This document shows positions 20,395-32,359 of a DNA stretch of 64,000 bases, piece after piece. The notes under the pieces were generated by a model. It was not told the DNA's origin. It was given only the letters and a program-made list of their open reading frames with translations, and did no database searches. Origin of the DNA: Mixophyes australis (lineage: Eukaryota; Chordata; Amphibia; Anura; Limnodynastidae); assembly GCA_036250195.1 (NCBI GenBank), contig JAVHZZ010000003.1:35186335-35250334 (forward strand), read 5' to 3'. The position numbers and the translations under genes are program-made. Every line of letters starts with the position of its first letter. Within the stretch, counting starts at the first letter, position 1.

Positions 20395-21155
20395 CATCAT
20401 CAGCTGCAAGGGCAAATAGAGTATTGACATGCATAAAAAGGGGCATAGATGCAAGGGAAGACAGTGTAATTTTGCCACTGTATAAATCGTTGGTAAGACC
20501 TCATCTTGAATATGGAGTACAGTTCTGGGCACCACTCTATAAAAAAGATAATTTAGAACTAGAAAGGGTTCAGAGAAGGGCTACAAAATTGATAAAGGGT
20601 ATGGAGTCATTAAGTTATAGGGAAAGGTTAGACATGTTAGGCATGTTTACTTTAGAAAAGAGGCGTCTAAGAGGAGATATGATTACTATGTACAAATATA
20701 TTAGGGAATACAGAGAACTTTCATGGGAACATTTTAACCCAAGGACTATACACAGGACATGTGGTCAGCACCTAAGGTTAGAGGAGAGGAAATTTCACAA
20801 CCAGCAAAAGAAAGGGTTCTTTACAGTAAGGGCAGTCAAGATATGGGAATTTATTGCCAGGGAAGGTTGTGATGGCAGATTCAATAGATATGTTTAAGAA
20901 AGGGTTAGAGAAATTTTTAGCGGAAAAGTGTAACCAGGGATATGATCATTAATTAAAATGAAGTATAGTAGTGAATATAGGGTAAAAATAGGACTGCAAT
21001 ATTGGGTCTGGGGGGATTTTCACAATTTAAACAGATTGGCGGTTGCTTACTCTGGATCAATTTGAAATATAAGTGAAGGATCCCAGGAGATCCAAAATAG
21101 GTTGAACTTGATGGACTGGTGTCTTTTTTCAACCTCATAAACTATGTTACTATAA
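20395..21155 (+). mobile_element. CR1-type LINE 3' end with RT C-terminus
   Basis: The reading frame from about 20402 includes LYKSLVRPHLEYGVQFW, then ERVQRRATKLI, LSYRERLDMLG and LEKRRLRGDMITMYKY, the hallmark C-terminal thumb region of CR1 ORF2. A frameshift near 20868 moves the last part (MADSIDMFKKGLEKFL) to another frame that stops at 20950-20952. The 3' UTR ends with TTTTTTCAACCTCATAAACTATGTTACTATA, in pieces typical of CR1 tails. It is 5'-truncated. It encodes only the RT end, without the polymerase motifs. Confidence 0.88.
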
Positions 21156-22114
21156 AAATTAGGATTGGTCTGCATTTTAGCTATAATGCCCTGTGGTGGT
21201 AGTAGTGTGTTCTAGGCAATTGGTACCCCACTCTAAGCTCGCTCCTAAAGGGGGGACTGAGGGGTGAGTAGGTGGGCCTTGTGACACAGGTGTCAGGCAA
21301 GCTTGAATTCGAGGCTGGGCAGTCCTCTCCTAGTGACTGAGGCATCTGTTCCTGTTGCCCCCACTGGTGGTGACTCTGGATATAGTTACCTGAGCACACC
21401 AAACTTCTATATGACTCATTTTAATGGGCACAGCTACTCTTCAGTCTTTTCTGAGAAACACAATAATTTAAATCGCATACAGAAATGTAAGCAAAAAGAG
21501 ATTGTTTTCCCTTTACTAATTATAGTACTATATTCCCTATACGCTAAAAATGAAATAGCCTGATTTTAGCAAGAGATTCTTTGAGGCAGAAACAGAGAAA
21601 TAATATTTTTCTTCACATCTGGTTTAGACTTGTGGGTTTTGGAAGCAATTCAAATGTGACAGATAATTATCCATCATCATAATTCAAAAGTTTCAAAATA
21701 ATTGAATTTCTATACAATTCAGTTTTCTCTCATTTGTATCTGTCCCCTACAGCACGGTTATAAAAATCACACAGTTCAATGTGCATGAACATGCAAGTGG
21801 AAAATTAAAAAGGGCATAGAACAGCTTGGCTTGTTAGAGAAGCAGGTGATGATGGTTTTATTAAATGACCTAAAGCACTCAATGCGTCTCCTAGATGGGG
21901 TATTGTCATTGCGTTCACTCCACCTCTTTTTGCATTGTTATAAGTTAAATGAAAACAAAAGTACAAACTCTGAAGTCAGAGTTTAACGAATACAATGTGC
22001 ACACTATTTACCAAAAAGTTAAATTGTAATAATACAACATGGTCTATATCCCCCCATCTCATTATAGACATAGTGCTGGCATATACTGTCAGTCCACCTC
22101 TCTGTAGAGCTCAG
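21156..22114. other. unassigned DNA
   Basis: AT-rich with no recognised elements. Short ORFs are not convincing. Confidence 0.5.
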
Positions 22115-22117
22115 TAA

Positions 22118-23434
22118 GGCCAGGTACACACTGGAGAATCTTCTGACCAATCTGTTATCTACAACGATTGTACCTTCGACTGAAGGTCCGACCGGCCGGG
22201 CGATTCACGCGTACACACTGACACGATTTACCTTCAGATCTGTGCTCTTCATCTGGACCTATAGTCATTTAGAGAATGACAGCACAATATGCATTCATTC
22301 ATTCTTGTCACACTAATTAATTGCCTTGTTATAGCTATCCGCCTGTCATAATGAATTTCATTAGCTTATGTGACTCTGAAATGAAATATTCTGTCTCAGA
22401 ACGAACAAATTATCCATCTACAGCACTCTCTACATTTAGTCACTGGGACATGTTCTTCGCTGGCATCGGCTGGAAAAACCATGACTCTGTAAACTCTATG
22501 GAGATCGTGAACATGAGCACATTCACACTGCAGGATCGGAAGGTGATTGGAAGGAGATTGTCAAACATGCCGACCAATCAAATGAAACCACAATCGGTAC
22601 TTTTACTTTGGGATGACTGTTGTTCATCGTGTAAGTATACACACTAACATAATATCTGACCAAACCGTTGTGTATCGGCTGATTGGCCCGATAATTGGCT
22701 GAAAAACCTTCAGTGTGGAGCCTGGCGCTCCATTACATATTTGGTGGACGTGTCCTTCTCTTAGGCCCTTTTGGGATACTGTTATACTCCTTTCTAACGT
22801 AATAGTGGGTACTCCTCTACCAAACTGTCCAACGTATTGGTTACTAAATGATTCCAACACACCCATTTCCCAATACAAAAAATCTATTGTAAAATACCTC
22901 AGTAGTGCAGCGAAAGCTGTGATACCGGTCCACTGGAAGTCACCAACAGCCCCTCATATCAAAGGATGGTTCGAACGATTATACTTTTATATGTCCATGG
23001 ACGATTTGATTTACTCCTCAGCAGATAAATCCTGGGTATTTTATCTATTATGGTTCAAATGGATGGAGTTCAAGGAAACTTCATTATACGTTCAATGGAA
23101 TAAATAAAGTCCAAGATTTATCTCCAGTAAGTTTTCCCTTTCTTCCCTTCACCGTCTTCCCTCTTGACCAACCCCATCCAAAAAATGGTTTGGCAACTAC
23201 TTTGAAATGCGTAATGTTTAGCTATATTCGTAAAGCTTGTCATTTACTTGAACACATTTTATTGACTCATATCTCAGGTGGGCTTGAAATATATGTGATG
23301 TGTTTTGACAAATGACCAAAGGAAATACTTAGTTGTCTTTATAATATTGTATAATTTTGAATAAGCTGTACCGTTTTTTTATAACAATAAAAAAAAGAAT
23401 TTATAAAAAAAAAACCTCCAATGTGTACCTAGCC
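22118..23434. mobile_element. Harbinger-like MITE carrying an L1 insertion
   Basis: Ends GGCCAGGTACACACTGG and, from the right, GGCTAGGTACACATTGG. Flanked by TAA (22115-22117 and 23435-23437), the TWA-type 3-bp duplication usual for PIF/Harbinger. The element without the L1 would be about 620 bp. A related copy is at about 41357. Confidence 0.75.
22718..23414 (+). mobile_element. L1-type LINE 3' end, inserted in the Harbinger-like MITE
   Basis: The open frame to 23107 shows LHIWWTCPSLRPFW, then AAKAVIPVHWKSP and later KWMEF. This is the cysteine/tryptophan-rich ORF2 C-terminus of L1-clade LINEs in cold-blooded vertebrates. A 3' UTR and an A-rich tail (about 23388-23414) follow. Flanking copies AAAACCTTCAGTGTG (ending 22717) and AAAACCTCCAATGTG (ending 23425) are a 15-bp target duplication with two differences. 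It is 5'-truncated. Confidence 0.85.
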
Positions 23435-23645
23435 TAAGAGTAACTGTTATTCCCTCATTTTCTTGTTAAAAACTCAAACGGAGCTGGGACAGCAATAAGA
23501 AAAAGGTCTGTTTGCAAACAAACAAACTTTTCAAATTATGTTATTATCAATTGCGGGTAAGAATTTAAGAGAAACATTTTTATTGGGCATTACCTTGAAT
23601 TCATATTAAAGATTGTCTCAACATACATATACAATAAAAGATCAG

Positions 23646-23744
23646 GGGGTAAATGTATGAACCTCCGGATTCTTCAACTCCGGCGAGTTGAAGACGCTGA
23701 ACTCAACTGGAGTTGAAGAATCCGGAGGTTCATACATTTACCCC
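23646..23744. mobile_element. GGGGTAAATG-type palindromic MITE, TSD CAG
   Basis: A 99-bp almost perfect palindrome: GGGGTAAATGTATGAACC, then CCGGATTCTTCAACTCC, then the same in reverse. Flanked by CAG at 23643-23645 and 23745-23747. Confidence 0.9.
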
Positions 23745-23747
23745 CAG

Positions 23748-24397
23748 GAATTGTGAGATGTCAACAAATTATTTCAACAAAAATATAACATAAAATAGCA
23801 TAACAAGTACAATGCATTTTTTGCTGTGTCTATCAAAATATTTATGAGTGAAAAGTGGAATTTCCATGCTAGAGTTTGGTTTCGCTCTGCACAAATTACC
23901 CAGGAAACATTTTCTAGGTCATGTTAAAGTCAAACGATGCTCACTCCGTATAGCTGCTTTGATCTACTTTGCAAGTCTTTAGGAGTTTGAGGACAAAATC
24001 CAGTAAAAATAAATTGGATATCTAAAGACCTATCAGAATGCACGAACAATTCTGAGACTACATTGCATTTATTTGCTATGTATGTATGAAAGGTATGATT
24101 TCTCACAAAGCTTGCAACCTGGGACAGATTTAATAAAATTTGCAATAACGATGTTTGCTGAAGTCTAATTAAGATACATTATGCCAACTAGCCTCGTGCC
24201 CACCAACATTCCTGAAACAAAATCTTTACAAATTAGGTCTAATCCACCAGACCTGTCCTGACATTCAAAAATTCAGTGACCATTCCCCCATCAATATAGG
24301 CCACTCCTCTTTGCATGAATGGGGTGAACATTCTGTGATACAGTCTTGTTATATGTATAATACCTTACACCCTTTGTTGACACTGTGATTCTCACTT
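23748..24397. other. unassigned AT-rich DNA
   Basis: No recognisable genes or elements. Confidence 0.5.
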
Positions 24398-25716
24398 ACA
24401 TGTGTGAAGGGTGCCCCTGGTGGCTATAATTGCAATTACATGTAGTACTTTCTACCTCGGCTAGCTGGTGGGTACAAGCAACCAATACCAGAGGCCCTCC
24501 CGAATACGAGGGTAGTTTAACACAATCATTATGTGCAATGGACACTAGTGTGTGCGTGGTGCAGGGCGAAATTTGGGCATCAGGCCATCTCAGTTGAAAA
24601 CATGAAATGCAAACTTTATTTCAACTCTTTCCTCCAGCACAGAAAGCTATAAGGGTTGCAAGGATATTTAAATGGCTTCTCCTCCTGCACATTTTCTTCA
24701 GCGGAAGTTATTGCTATCATCACCTCATATCACACTCCTGCACAGGACTTATAAACTGACAGCGTGTTATATACCAGCTGCTTCTGCTGGGAGCAGTAGT
24801 TCCACAGTCCCAGACCACAGGTGCATCAAACAGGTTTTTATCAATTTAGTCAGCTCACTGATCACCTGCAGATGGCCACCTCTCAGATCCTCCGTTACAG
24901 CCGCAGTCCTGATTAGCTGCGCTGCACCGTGCAGCGGCCCCTCCAGCCCTTCCTGGAGGGGCCTACTCCATGGGGTAGCTGCAGGAAAGGGCTCTCATTG
25001 CCTTTCTTCCTGCAGTGCTGATGTAACTTCTGGGGTAGCCCAGAAGGTGGGGATCTCACTGCTGGTACCTTGTTGTGTCCATTTACCCTGGCTCTTATTA
25101 CATCTAGTTTAACATGCTGGGCCACCCCCAAACTATGGGGACACTCCTCTGATGCTTTTCTTTGTGGAACTCTTCACTTTCCACAGTCTTTTGATGGGTC
25201 TCTTTTGGGGTACCCTTAAAGGTGGACATCTCCCTCTGCTTTTGCAACCCTCTGAGGGGCTCTTTCCTAATTGTGGCCTTTCTCTTCCGCCTATAGGGGT
25301 CATTAGTGGCTCCTTAAGGCATCCGTTGTGCACTCCCCTCTGTATATACCTCCTTCATAAGGAGGGGGTCTCTGGACTCCCTAGTGAAGACATCCACACT
25401 TGCTGCCTCGCCACACCTGCCGCTCATCCCCCATTCTGCTGAGGACCCGCAATCTCTCTCCTGCCTCCCGGGTCCCGACATTTCAAGATGGCTACTACCT
25501 CTCAATTTGTCTTTATAGGCTCTGGTCTCCCAAGTGAGGCTCACATAGCGTTTTAGTGCCATTAAGCTCTGCTTACTGGTGGTGATGCAATTGCTCACAT
25601 CACCGACTTCCTGCTGTACTGAGGCACTATTACACTGAGACATTCCCCCGGTGACCACGTCTGCCATCATTGAGGGGTGGGGTCTAATCCTGGCAACACT
25701 ATATACATTACACATG
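24398..25716. other. GC-richer block of unknown origin, possibly LTR-derived
   Basis: Noticeably richer in GC and CCTCT-type words than its AT-rich surroundings. It begins near TTACATGTGTGAAGG and ends near TACATTACACATGTAA. A TATA-like CTTATAAACTG occurs near 24747. No protein family was recognised in either strand, and no target duplication was found. A solo LTR or non-autonomous element is possible. Confidence 0.25.
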
Positions 25717-25892
25717 TAAAGATTCACCTTTTAGGTATGAGCAGAGACACTTGTGCAGACTTTACATTACTTTTATGAGTTCCACATATCTTCAAATATG
25801 TACACAGTACTGTAGAGCAAATATATGTTAGTAAACATTATCCATTTTTAACCTTAGCTCCGGCGTAGGGAAGCACATAGCTGTTTATCCGA
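25717..25892. other. unassigned DNA
   Basis: Nothing recognised. Confidence 0.4.
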
Positions 25893-25897
25893 ATAGG

Positions 25898-26115
25898 CAG
25901 TGGCGCACGCAGGGGGGTTTGTGAGTCTCTAGAAACCCCCTCCTGCGCTAACTAAGTGGCCACTGTTCTATACAGCAGCCGCGGACGCTTCTTAGACAGC
26001 GCCGCAGCTGCTGTATAGGACAGCGCTGGCGAAACGGATCTCTCTGGGTTTTGGGTTTTTTTGGGTCGGCGGGGGGAAACCCCCCCCCCCCCCGACAATC
26101 CTTCGTGCGCCGCTG
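25898..26115. mobile_element. hAT-like MITE (218 bp)
   Basis: Ends CAGTGGCGCACGCAGG and, from the right, CAGCGGCGCACGAAGG, each followed by G-rich DNA. ATAGG flanks both sides (25893-25897 and 26116-26120). The interior has a second inverted pair around CAGCAGCCGCGG/CGCAGCTGCTG. The short flank match leaves the superfamily less certain than the ends suggest. Confidence 0.65.
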
Positions 26116-26181
26116 ATAGGCATAGTAAAAATCTTGTGTAAAACAAAATAGAAGTGCGATTAACCTGTGTCTGCACTCCAT

Positions 26182-26506
26182 GGGCCTGAGTCGTTAAGGA
26201 GAGTATAAAAAAAAAAAGAGCAACTTTGCTCCTGGACAAACCATGTTACAATACAAAGGGTGCAAATTAGTTTATTATTTTGCACGTAAGGAAAATACTG
26301 GCTATTTTTTCATGTAGGACACAAATACTTGACAGCATTATTTTTAAACTGAAATTTAAAGTTGATCTAGGACATTCCCTACCCCAACTATAAATCTGTG
26401 CACACATTTTAAAGGTACCCCCCCCCCCCCCTCCAATGTAACATGGTTTTGCCAAGGTGCAAAGTTGCTCTTTTTCTTTGCTTTACTTTTCTTAATGACT
26501 CAGACC
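26182..26506. mobile_element. Foldback MITE, GGGCCTGA family, diverged copy E
   Basis: Shares with copies A-D the start GGGCCTGAGTCGTTAAGG, ACCATGTTACAAT, TTTTTTCATGTAG, ACACAAATACTTGA and AAATTTAAAGTTGAT. The right arm is strongly decayed and contains a C-run. Confidence 0.75.
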
Positions 26507-26687
26507 AATGGGGAGAATCTCTATATCTGGGTCTTCTACCTATAATAAAAAGGCCCATATATCCCCCAGGAACAATCCTGTGTTGCCCATGATTTCCTTC
26601 TCATTTGCATCAATGCAAAATGTCATAAATGAAAATTTTTTTATACTGCAGTATATTAGCATTCAGTAATTTGACAAGATGTCTCAG

Positions 26688-27260
26688 TGCAAATAAAAAT
26701 AAAAATAAAAAAATGTTGTCCGGCGCTCAGAAACAAACAGAATTTAAAAATCACTGTGTCAGCATAAACATAAAGGAGAATTTTGTGCACAATATAGTTA
26801 TATTGGGGTTAAGCTCACCTGCCGGACGTCAAGGCATCTCCTGTAGGTGAGTCCCTAAGCTAGTGATACAAATTTACATTCAGGGTGTTCCATTTAAAAC
26901 CTTCCCCTGAACCTCCATCTTATAAAGCCTGCAGCACCTTTGTAGGGAGTGGTCAACTCCCAAAAAACTAGAAAATAGTGAGAGAAAAAAAGGGCGCTTC
27001 TTTAAATTAATGAAATGTGTACAAGTGTATAAATTCATTTGAAACGGCAGCCAAGGACAAATAGGACCAATGTGCAAGTGCAAATAAAAAAAAAAATGTT
27101 GTCCGGCGCTCAGAAACAAACAGAATTTAAAAATCACTGTGTCAGCATAAACATAAAGGAGAATTTTGTGCACAATATAGCTATATTGGGGTTAAGCTCA
27201 CCTGCCGGACGTCAAGGCATCTCCTGTAGGTGAGTCCCTAAGCTAGTGATACAAATTTAC
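26688..27260 (+). repeat. Spaced direct repeat, about 185 bp, Penelope-related
   Basis: The block from GTGCAAATAAAAA through AATGTTGTCCGGCGCTCAG to GCTAGTGATACAAATTTAC occurs at 26688-26878 and again at 27078-27260, with only a few differences. The spacer includes GGGCGCTTC. Direct terminal repeats are usual in Penelope-like elements, and Penelope-like sequence lies just to the right, but the assignment is by context. Confidence 0.7.
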
Positions 27261-27907
27261 TCAGTGGACTTTATTGCACTTGCACATAAGCTCTCGGCTC
27301 TCACAGCGTATGGGGGCCTAAAGAACAACTCTAAATACAGGCAGAGGTTGTGTACATAATAGGAATAAAACAATAAGGGCTGCGCTCTACTCTCCGAGTG
27401 CAAGGGCTGCTATAATTCAGGGTATTGCTCCCTGGACAACTATACATATATATTGAATTAACTATGCGCTCAATTGCCTTCAACAGATCCTACATAAGAA
27501 GTGAATGATATGGTAGATAGGTGTTAATGTAATCAATATTATAATTATAATAGTATTTATGATTTCTAAAAGGACAAGAATATAAATATAAATATAAACA
27601 TAAACAATGGACAAGATTGTAAACAATAGAACATTTGATAAATACAGTAGCATTAAAACAGGGATTAAAAGGGGGAATAAGTTTGCATCAGAAAGCTGAT
27701 TGGTTGTAAAAGAGTCCCACGCAAGTGTACAGATATACACAGGACATCAGTCCAGCCCAACACATATTCAACTAGTAGAAATTGTCCAATGATCCAAATC
27801 ACCAATGGAGGTCAATGGTAGATATAAAAGAACTGATGTGTGTAATGAGTCAGGTTGCGGATACTAAGTCCCGAGTGAACTCACTATTACTTGGTATCTG
27901 AGTCCTG

Positions 27908-28946
27908 GGGGTAAATGTATCAAGGTCCGATTTTGCAACTCCAGCGATTTTCTCGGGAGAGTTGAAACTCGCCGATGTATGAAGCTGAGATTTCATGCAA
28001 AATTGCCAGAGTTCTGCTTCTGTCAAAATCGCTACTTGCAAAATCGCCAGAGATCAAACTCCCGACTGTTTGCCACTGCAGCTATACAGCTCTCAAATGT
28101 ATGAAGCTGCGAGTTAGCAAACTCAGGAGAGTTTGCTTCAAAACACGCCAGATACAACACGCTGCTTGATAGCAGCGTGTTGTACAAACACATCACTGTT
28201 ACACTGCCCTGGCAGTATTAAAACTGTAAAGAACATATCAAAGTGAAAAAAAAAAAGCGTGAGGTCCCCCCACTATTCATGCTTAACCCTAGTGTTGCCT
28301 GACTAGTGCTGGTCCCATGAAAATCGGGGAAAAATTTTGCGTGGGGTCCCCCCGATTTTCACTTTACCAGCACTAGGCAAACCAGCCAGGGTTGGCGGCA
28401 CTATAGCAGGGGGACACATGGCAGGGTTCCCCCTGCCATAACGACTAACCAACCTTAGACTGTTCAGCGCTGGGCTGGATTCCCTAAGGAGTGGGGTCCG
28501 CTGAAAAAAAAGAGCGGGCCCCCCTAGAAAGAACCAGCCCAGTGCTGATCGCACTAGGGCTCTTCCTACTACCCCTGGGCTGTGTGTAGTAGGGTAATAC
28601 GGCGAGAAAGACCTCACGCTTTTTTTTAAAAAAACTTTTATCCGTTCTTTAACATTTAAACAGCTGCCGGAGCTCCGGCAGCTGTATGACAGGTCAGTGT
28701 AACAGTGATGTGTTAACAACTCACTGTTACAACACAGGAGAGTTTGCCAAACACAGGAGAGTTAGCTAAACTCGGGAGTGTTTACATCACTCAAAATCGC
28801 CAGAGATGACCAGCGATTTTAAAGATGAGTGTCAAAATCGCAGCTTGATACATTTCCAGTTTTTTTTTTAAAACTCGCGGGTAAACACCCGCGATTTCCC
28901 GCGATTTAAACACGCTGGCAAACTCGCACTTTGATACATTTACCCC
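27908..28946. mobile_element. GGGGTAAATG-type element, 1039 bp, TSD CTG
   Basis: Ends GGGGTAAATGTATCAAGG and, from the right, GGGGTAAATGTATCAAAG. Flanked by CTG (27905-27907 and 28947-28949). Much longer than its relatives. Further inverted pairs lie inside: ACAACACGCTG...; AACACATCACTGTTACACTG with CAGTGTAACAGTGATGTGTT; and AAAAGCGTGAGGTC with GACCTCACGCTTTT. No transposase ORF is present, so it is non-autonomous. The subterminal GCGATTTT/AAAATCGC words repeat many times. Confidence 0.85.
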
Positions 28947-29129
28947 CTGATGTGATAGGCAGTAGGCAGCTGGAAGTATTGGGGTGCAGGTCCCAATAGA
29001 TGGCGAAACGGATCATCAGAGAGACAGAGTCGAACGAGTGAGAGGATGGAGGCGGTAGAGTGCGGCGAGCGTTCCACAGTGGAATGCAGGTTTCATTGTT
29101 TCCTGTATGTCGACAAAGGGGGCGAACCC

Positions 29130-29162
29130 AACGCGTTTCATCTGGCTAGCAGATTTCCTCAA
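29130..29162 (-). ncRNA. Decayed hammerhead-like motif
   Basis: Minus strand: TTGAGGA (29162-29156), then the extra A, stem II ATCTG/CAGAT, GAAA (29139-29136), CGCG and TT at the cleavage position. The first core base is T instead of the required C, so catalysis is not expected. The surroundings are Penelope-related. Confidence 0.4.
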
Positions 29163-29815
29163 GGGGTTTTGCTTTCCGTCATGAGGGTGGATACTTATGC
29201 ATATTCGTTTATCTGAACAACCAATCAATGTTGTTTTCCATTGTGATTGAAAGTGGATCACATCAGTATAATATCGATACACCATTACCTAGTAATAGAC
29301 ATTGCATACATGGTCATGACAGTATTATGTATCGATAAGAAATGTTAGGAACATACATAACATTAAATAATATGGATATAAATAGTATAGATATAAACTG
29401 ATAGTATCATTATTATGTGTATAGAGGCGCTGAATAATTAATGTCAACAAGTAATGAAACCATTTTTATTAGTTGGACATCTGTTGGGCTGGACTGATAT
29501 CCTGTGTATATCTGTACACTCGCATGGGACTCTTTTACAACCAATCGGCTTTTTGATGCAAACTTATTCCCCGTTTATATTCCTGTTTTAATGCTACTGT
29601 ATTTATCAATTGTTCTATTGTTTACAATCTTGTCCATTGTTTATGTTTATAATTATATTTATATTCTTGTCCATTGAATAAATACCTTTTAGAAATCATG
29701 AATACAATTATAATTATATTATAGGTTACATTAACACCTATCTCCCATATCATTCACTTCTTATGTAGGATCCGTTGAAGGCAATTGAGCTAATAGTTAA
29801 TTCAATATATGTGGA

Positions 29816-30800
29816 AGTTGTGTACATGCCCACTTGTGACTTCAGAATAGCTGAATAACAAATCTAGTTGTGGTCTTTGCCTATAGCAACCCCCCTTTGC
29901 CTTAAAACTAGACTTGCTCAACGGTACCCCGTAGCAGTCAATGCTTATACTAACATAGACGCTGGCACCAGAAATATTGGAGACATCAAACCCAGGCACT
30001 CACACAGTCCGGACACAGATGGAAATGGGTTCAGTGTCTGAGTAGAGGTCAGGGCAGGCGGCAACCCAGGAATAGTCAAGGTCCAAGGAAAAGGTCAGGG
30101 TAGGCAGCAATCCAGAGAATGTAATCCAGGCAACGGCAGAACCGGGCATAGACAAGAGCCATATAGCAAAGCATTGTTAAGACACAGTTCTAAGTAATTG
30201 TCCCTATACCGGTTATAAAATAATATTAATACTTGTACAGATAATAAAGAAAATATTTGCAGCAAGATGTAAAATTGTTTACAAAATATCCTCGTAAATA
30301 CATAAAAAATAATAGAGGAGGAAAAAATGCATATAATTCATTTGTACTGCGCTATTTCTTTAGGAAGATCACTATTTGTTTTCCAAAAGACAATTTAAAA
30401 GTGATCTGGAGCACATTAAATCAAACAAAAACTTTTGGTGTGTATAATAAAATCCTAGCATGATCCGTGTCACTAGGAATATATATGATTCTTTAAGCTA
30501 TAAATGCAAGTTCCAGTCAGTGCAGTCTCGGGAGAAACAATCTCATTTAAAACTTGGCAGTAGTAAGAAAATGCTTTATTTCCAAGAATGCTATAATTTA
30601 CAATAGGCTAACAGAATATGAAAATAATAAGGGACCTTATAAAAGTTTAAATGGAATGGGAGCAACGAGGCTACACTATGTATACTTTTTTATGTAGCTT
30701 TCCTTTACTTAGAACTATTTGTGCTCTGCAGTGCTGCAAACCAGCTGATATCAGCAGAGCAATCATCTCACTTTTCATTGCTGCAGAGTGTTCCATCATA
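29816..30800. other. unassigned DNA
   Basis: No genes or clear element ends. A stretch near 30030-30150 has repeated AGGTC-GG-CAGGCGGCAA-like words (GGTCAGGGCAGGCGGCA, GGTCAGGGTAGGCAGCA). Confidence 0.4.
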
Positions 30801-30803
30801 TCT

Positions 30804-30903
30804 ATCATCATCATCATCATCAGCTATTTATATAGCGCCACTAATTCCGCAGCGCTGTACAGAAAACTCACTCACGTCACTCATTCCAATGGGGCAGGGA
30901 GTG
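30804..30903 (-). mobile_element. SINE 3' tail fragment
   Basis: (ATC)n followed by GCGCCACTAATTCCGCAGCG and CTCACTCACG, matching the 3' end of the SINE at 15628. The body and head are missing. Confidence 0.8.
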
Positions 30904-31282
30904 AATATAATTAACCATTGCGTAGTGTGTATATTAAGAATCTTGATTTTACTTTTCCTACCATAGACATTGACTCACAGAGCTTCCACGTAAATGTAAT
31001 TTCCCAGAAGTTCGTTCCCTTTTTGTAAATTTAAATATATGCCAGTCTCCCAACCACAATTTCCATCTGGGTTCTTGAGCCTTTACTTATATACTCCGAC
31101 TTCTGGCTTTTTCCCAGATTTTTGGTGGGCTAAATGCTACTGACTTTACCTAAAAATGTAAACTGCAGCCACTGTTAAATGGGGACATTCCCGGGGGATT
31201 GAGGGCACACCCTTGGCAGATAGGGGTGTGCCCTATCTCATTCATAATTTTAATATTAGAATTTTGCTAGATATGACAACAC

Positions 31283-31493
31283 TGAGCCACTGAGCACAGT
31301 AGTTTAGTGGTTAGCACTTCTGCCTCACAGCACTGGGGTCATGAGTTCAATTCCAAACCATGGGCTTATCTGTGAGGAGTTTGTATGTTCTCCCCGTGTT
31401 TACGTGGGTTTCCTCCGGGTGCTCCGGTTTTCTCCCACACTCCAAAAACATACCGGTAGGTTAATTGGCTGCTATCAAATTGACCCGAGTCTC

Positions 31494-31524
<31 letters not shown>

Positions 31525-31634
31525 TAGGGAATTTAGATTGTAAACTCCTGTGGGGCAGGGATTGATGTGAGTGAGTTCTCTGTACAGCGCTGCGGAATTA
31601 GTAGCGCTTTATACAATAGCTGATGATGATGATT
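31283..31634 (+). mobile_element. tRNA-headed, L2-tailed SINE, full-length copy
   Basis: Plus strand: A-box region AGTTTAGTGGTTAGCACTTC, B-box-like GAGTTCAATTCC, body with CCGTGTTTACGTGGGTTTCC, an expanded (TG)n inside the body at 31494-31521, and a GCGCTGCGGAATTAGTAGCG tail ending (GAT)n. Confidence 0.88.
31494..31521 (+). repeat. (TG)n microsatellite inside a SINE
   Basis: About 14 TG units where other copies of the SINE have a short ACACAGAC-type stretch, so the repeat grew after insertion. Confidence 0.9.
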
Positions 31635-32359
31635 GATAGCAGTGAGAAATTGGTTTTCTACCGATATTAAATAGGTCCTTATATCCCCCATGACACTCCT
31701 GTGTTGTCCATGTTTTCCGTTCTCATTTGTATCAATGCAAAATGTCAAAAATGTCATGAGCATTTTTTTATACTGTATTATATAAGCATCCTTTGTTCTC
31801 GACAGTCTGCCATTTTACTGAAGACCGAGTACCAGCAAATTGACAAGATGTCTCTGTGGAAAACGAATTTGGCTGCTTAGGAAAAATAAACTTCCGTCCA
31901 GTGTAAAATAGTTGACTTAACTCACCAAGAAGCTGTTGGGAAATGGGCACTGAGAAATGTCAGCGGAAGACAGTAATCGTCCTAACCTTTCAGAGACTCC
32001 TTCTAGAAAAATATATGTCATGTGCTAAGACAATTCATCAATCGGAGCAATACATAACACTGCTGATAGGACTATTTAATGTGTTCATGCATAACACCAA
32101 AACGTCCATAATACACATGTGTATTTTAAAATGATCCAACTGCATCATGGTTATTTAAAGTGGAATTGAAATTAGGAATTTCTATGAGACATATATTAAT
32201 GTCTTTCAAAATCATAAATTGGTAAAATATATTATAAACAGAAAAATCCTGCCAGACCAGGATATCAACACGGCCAATTATATCTGCTGCATGCCCTCTA
32301 CACTATACTGGTTATGAAGGATAACCACGAAATATGCTGGTGCCTATGACTGCCACTTA
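31635..32359. other. unassigned DNA
   Basis: No recognised features. 31690-31760 repeats words seen at 26560-26650 (CTCCTGTGTTG-CCATG, CATTTG-ATCAATGCAAAATGTCA), so both belong to one unnamed repeat. Confidence 0.5.

Larger units (their letters stand above)
27444..29815. repeat. Large inverted repeat with arms of about 345 bp
   Basis: The left arm (27444-27785) and right arm (29458-29815) are reverse complements with modest divergence. Shared words include TATTGAATTAACTA, CAATTGCCTTCAAC, ATCCTACATAAGAAGTGAAT and CAGTCCAGCCCAACA. The loop holds a 1039-bp CWG-type element and a minus-strand hammerhead-like motif. Penelope-like copies can sit in inverted pairs, which would explain the layout. 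Confidence 0.85.

Noticed and set aside
25948..26239. ORFs of 77-95 codons on the minus strand
   Set aside because: They run through a hAT-like MITE and its C-run and into a foldback MITE.
26629..27233. Two similar ORFs sharing a C-terminal sequence
   Set aside because: They share it because the DNA is a spaced direct repeat. No domain seen.
28985..29010. GCGAAACGG next to ATCATCAG as a hammerhead
   Set aside because: GAAA and the CUGAUGA-like word are on opposite strands, so they cannot form one core.
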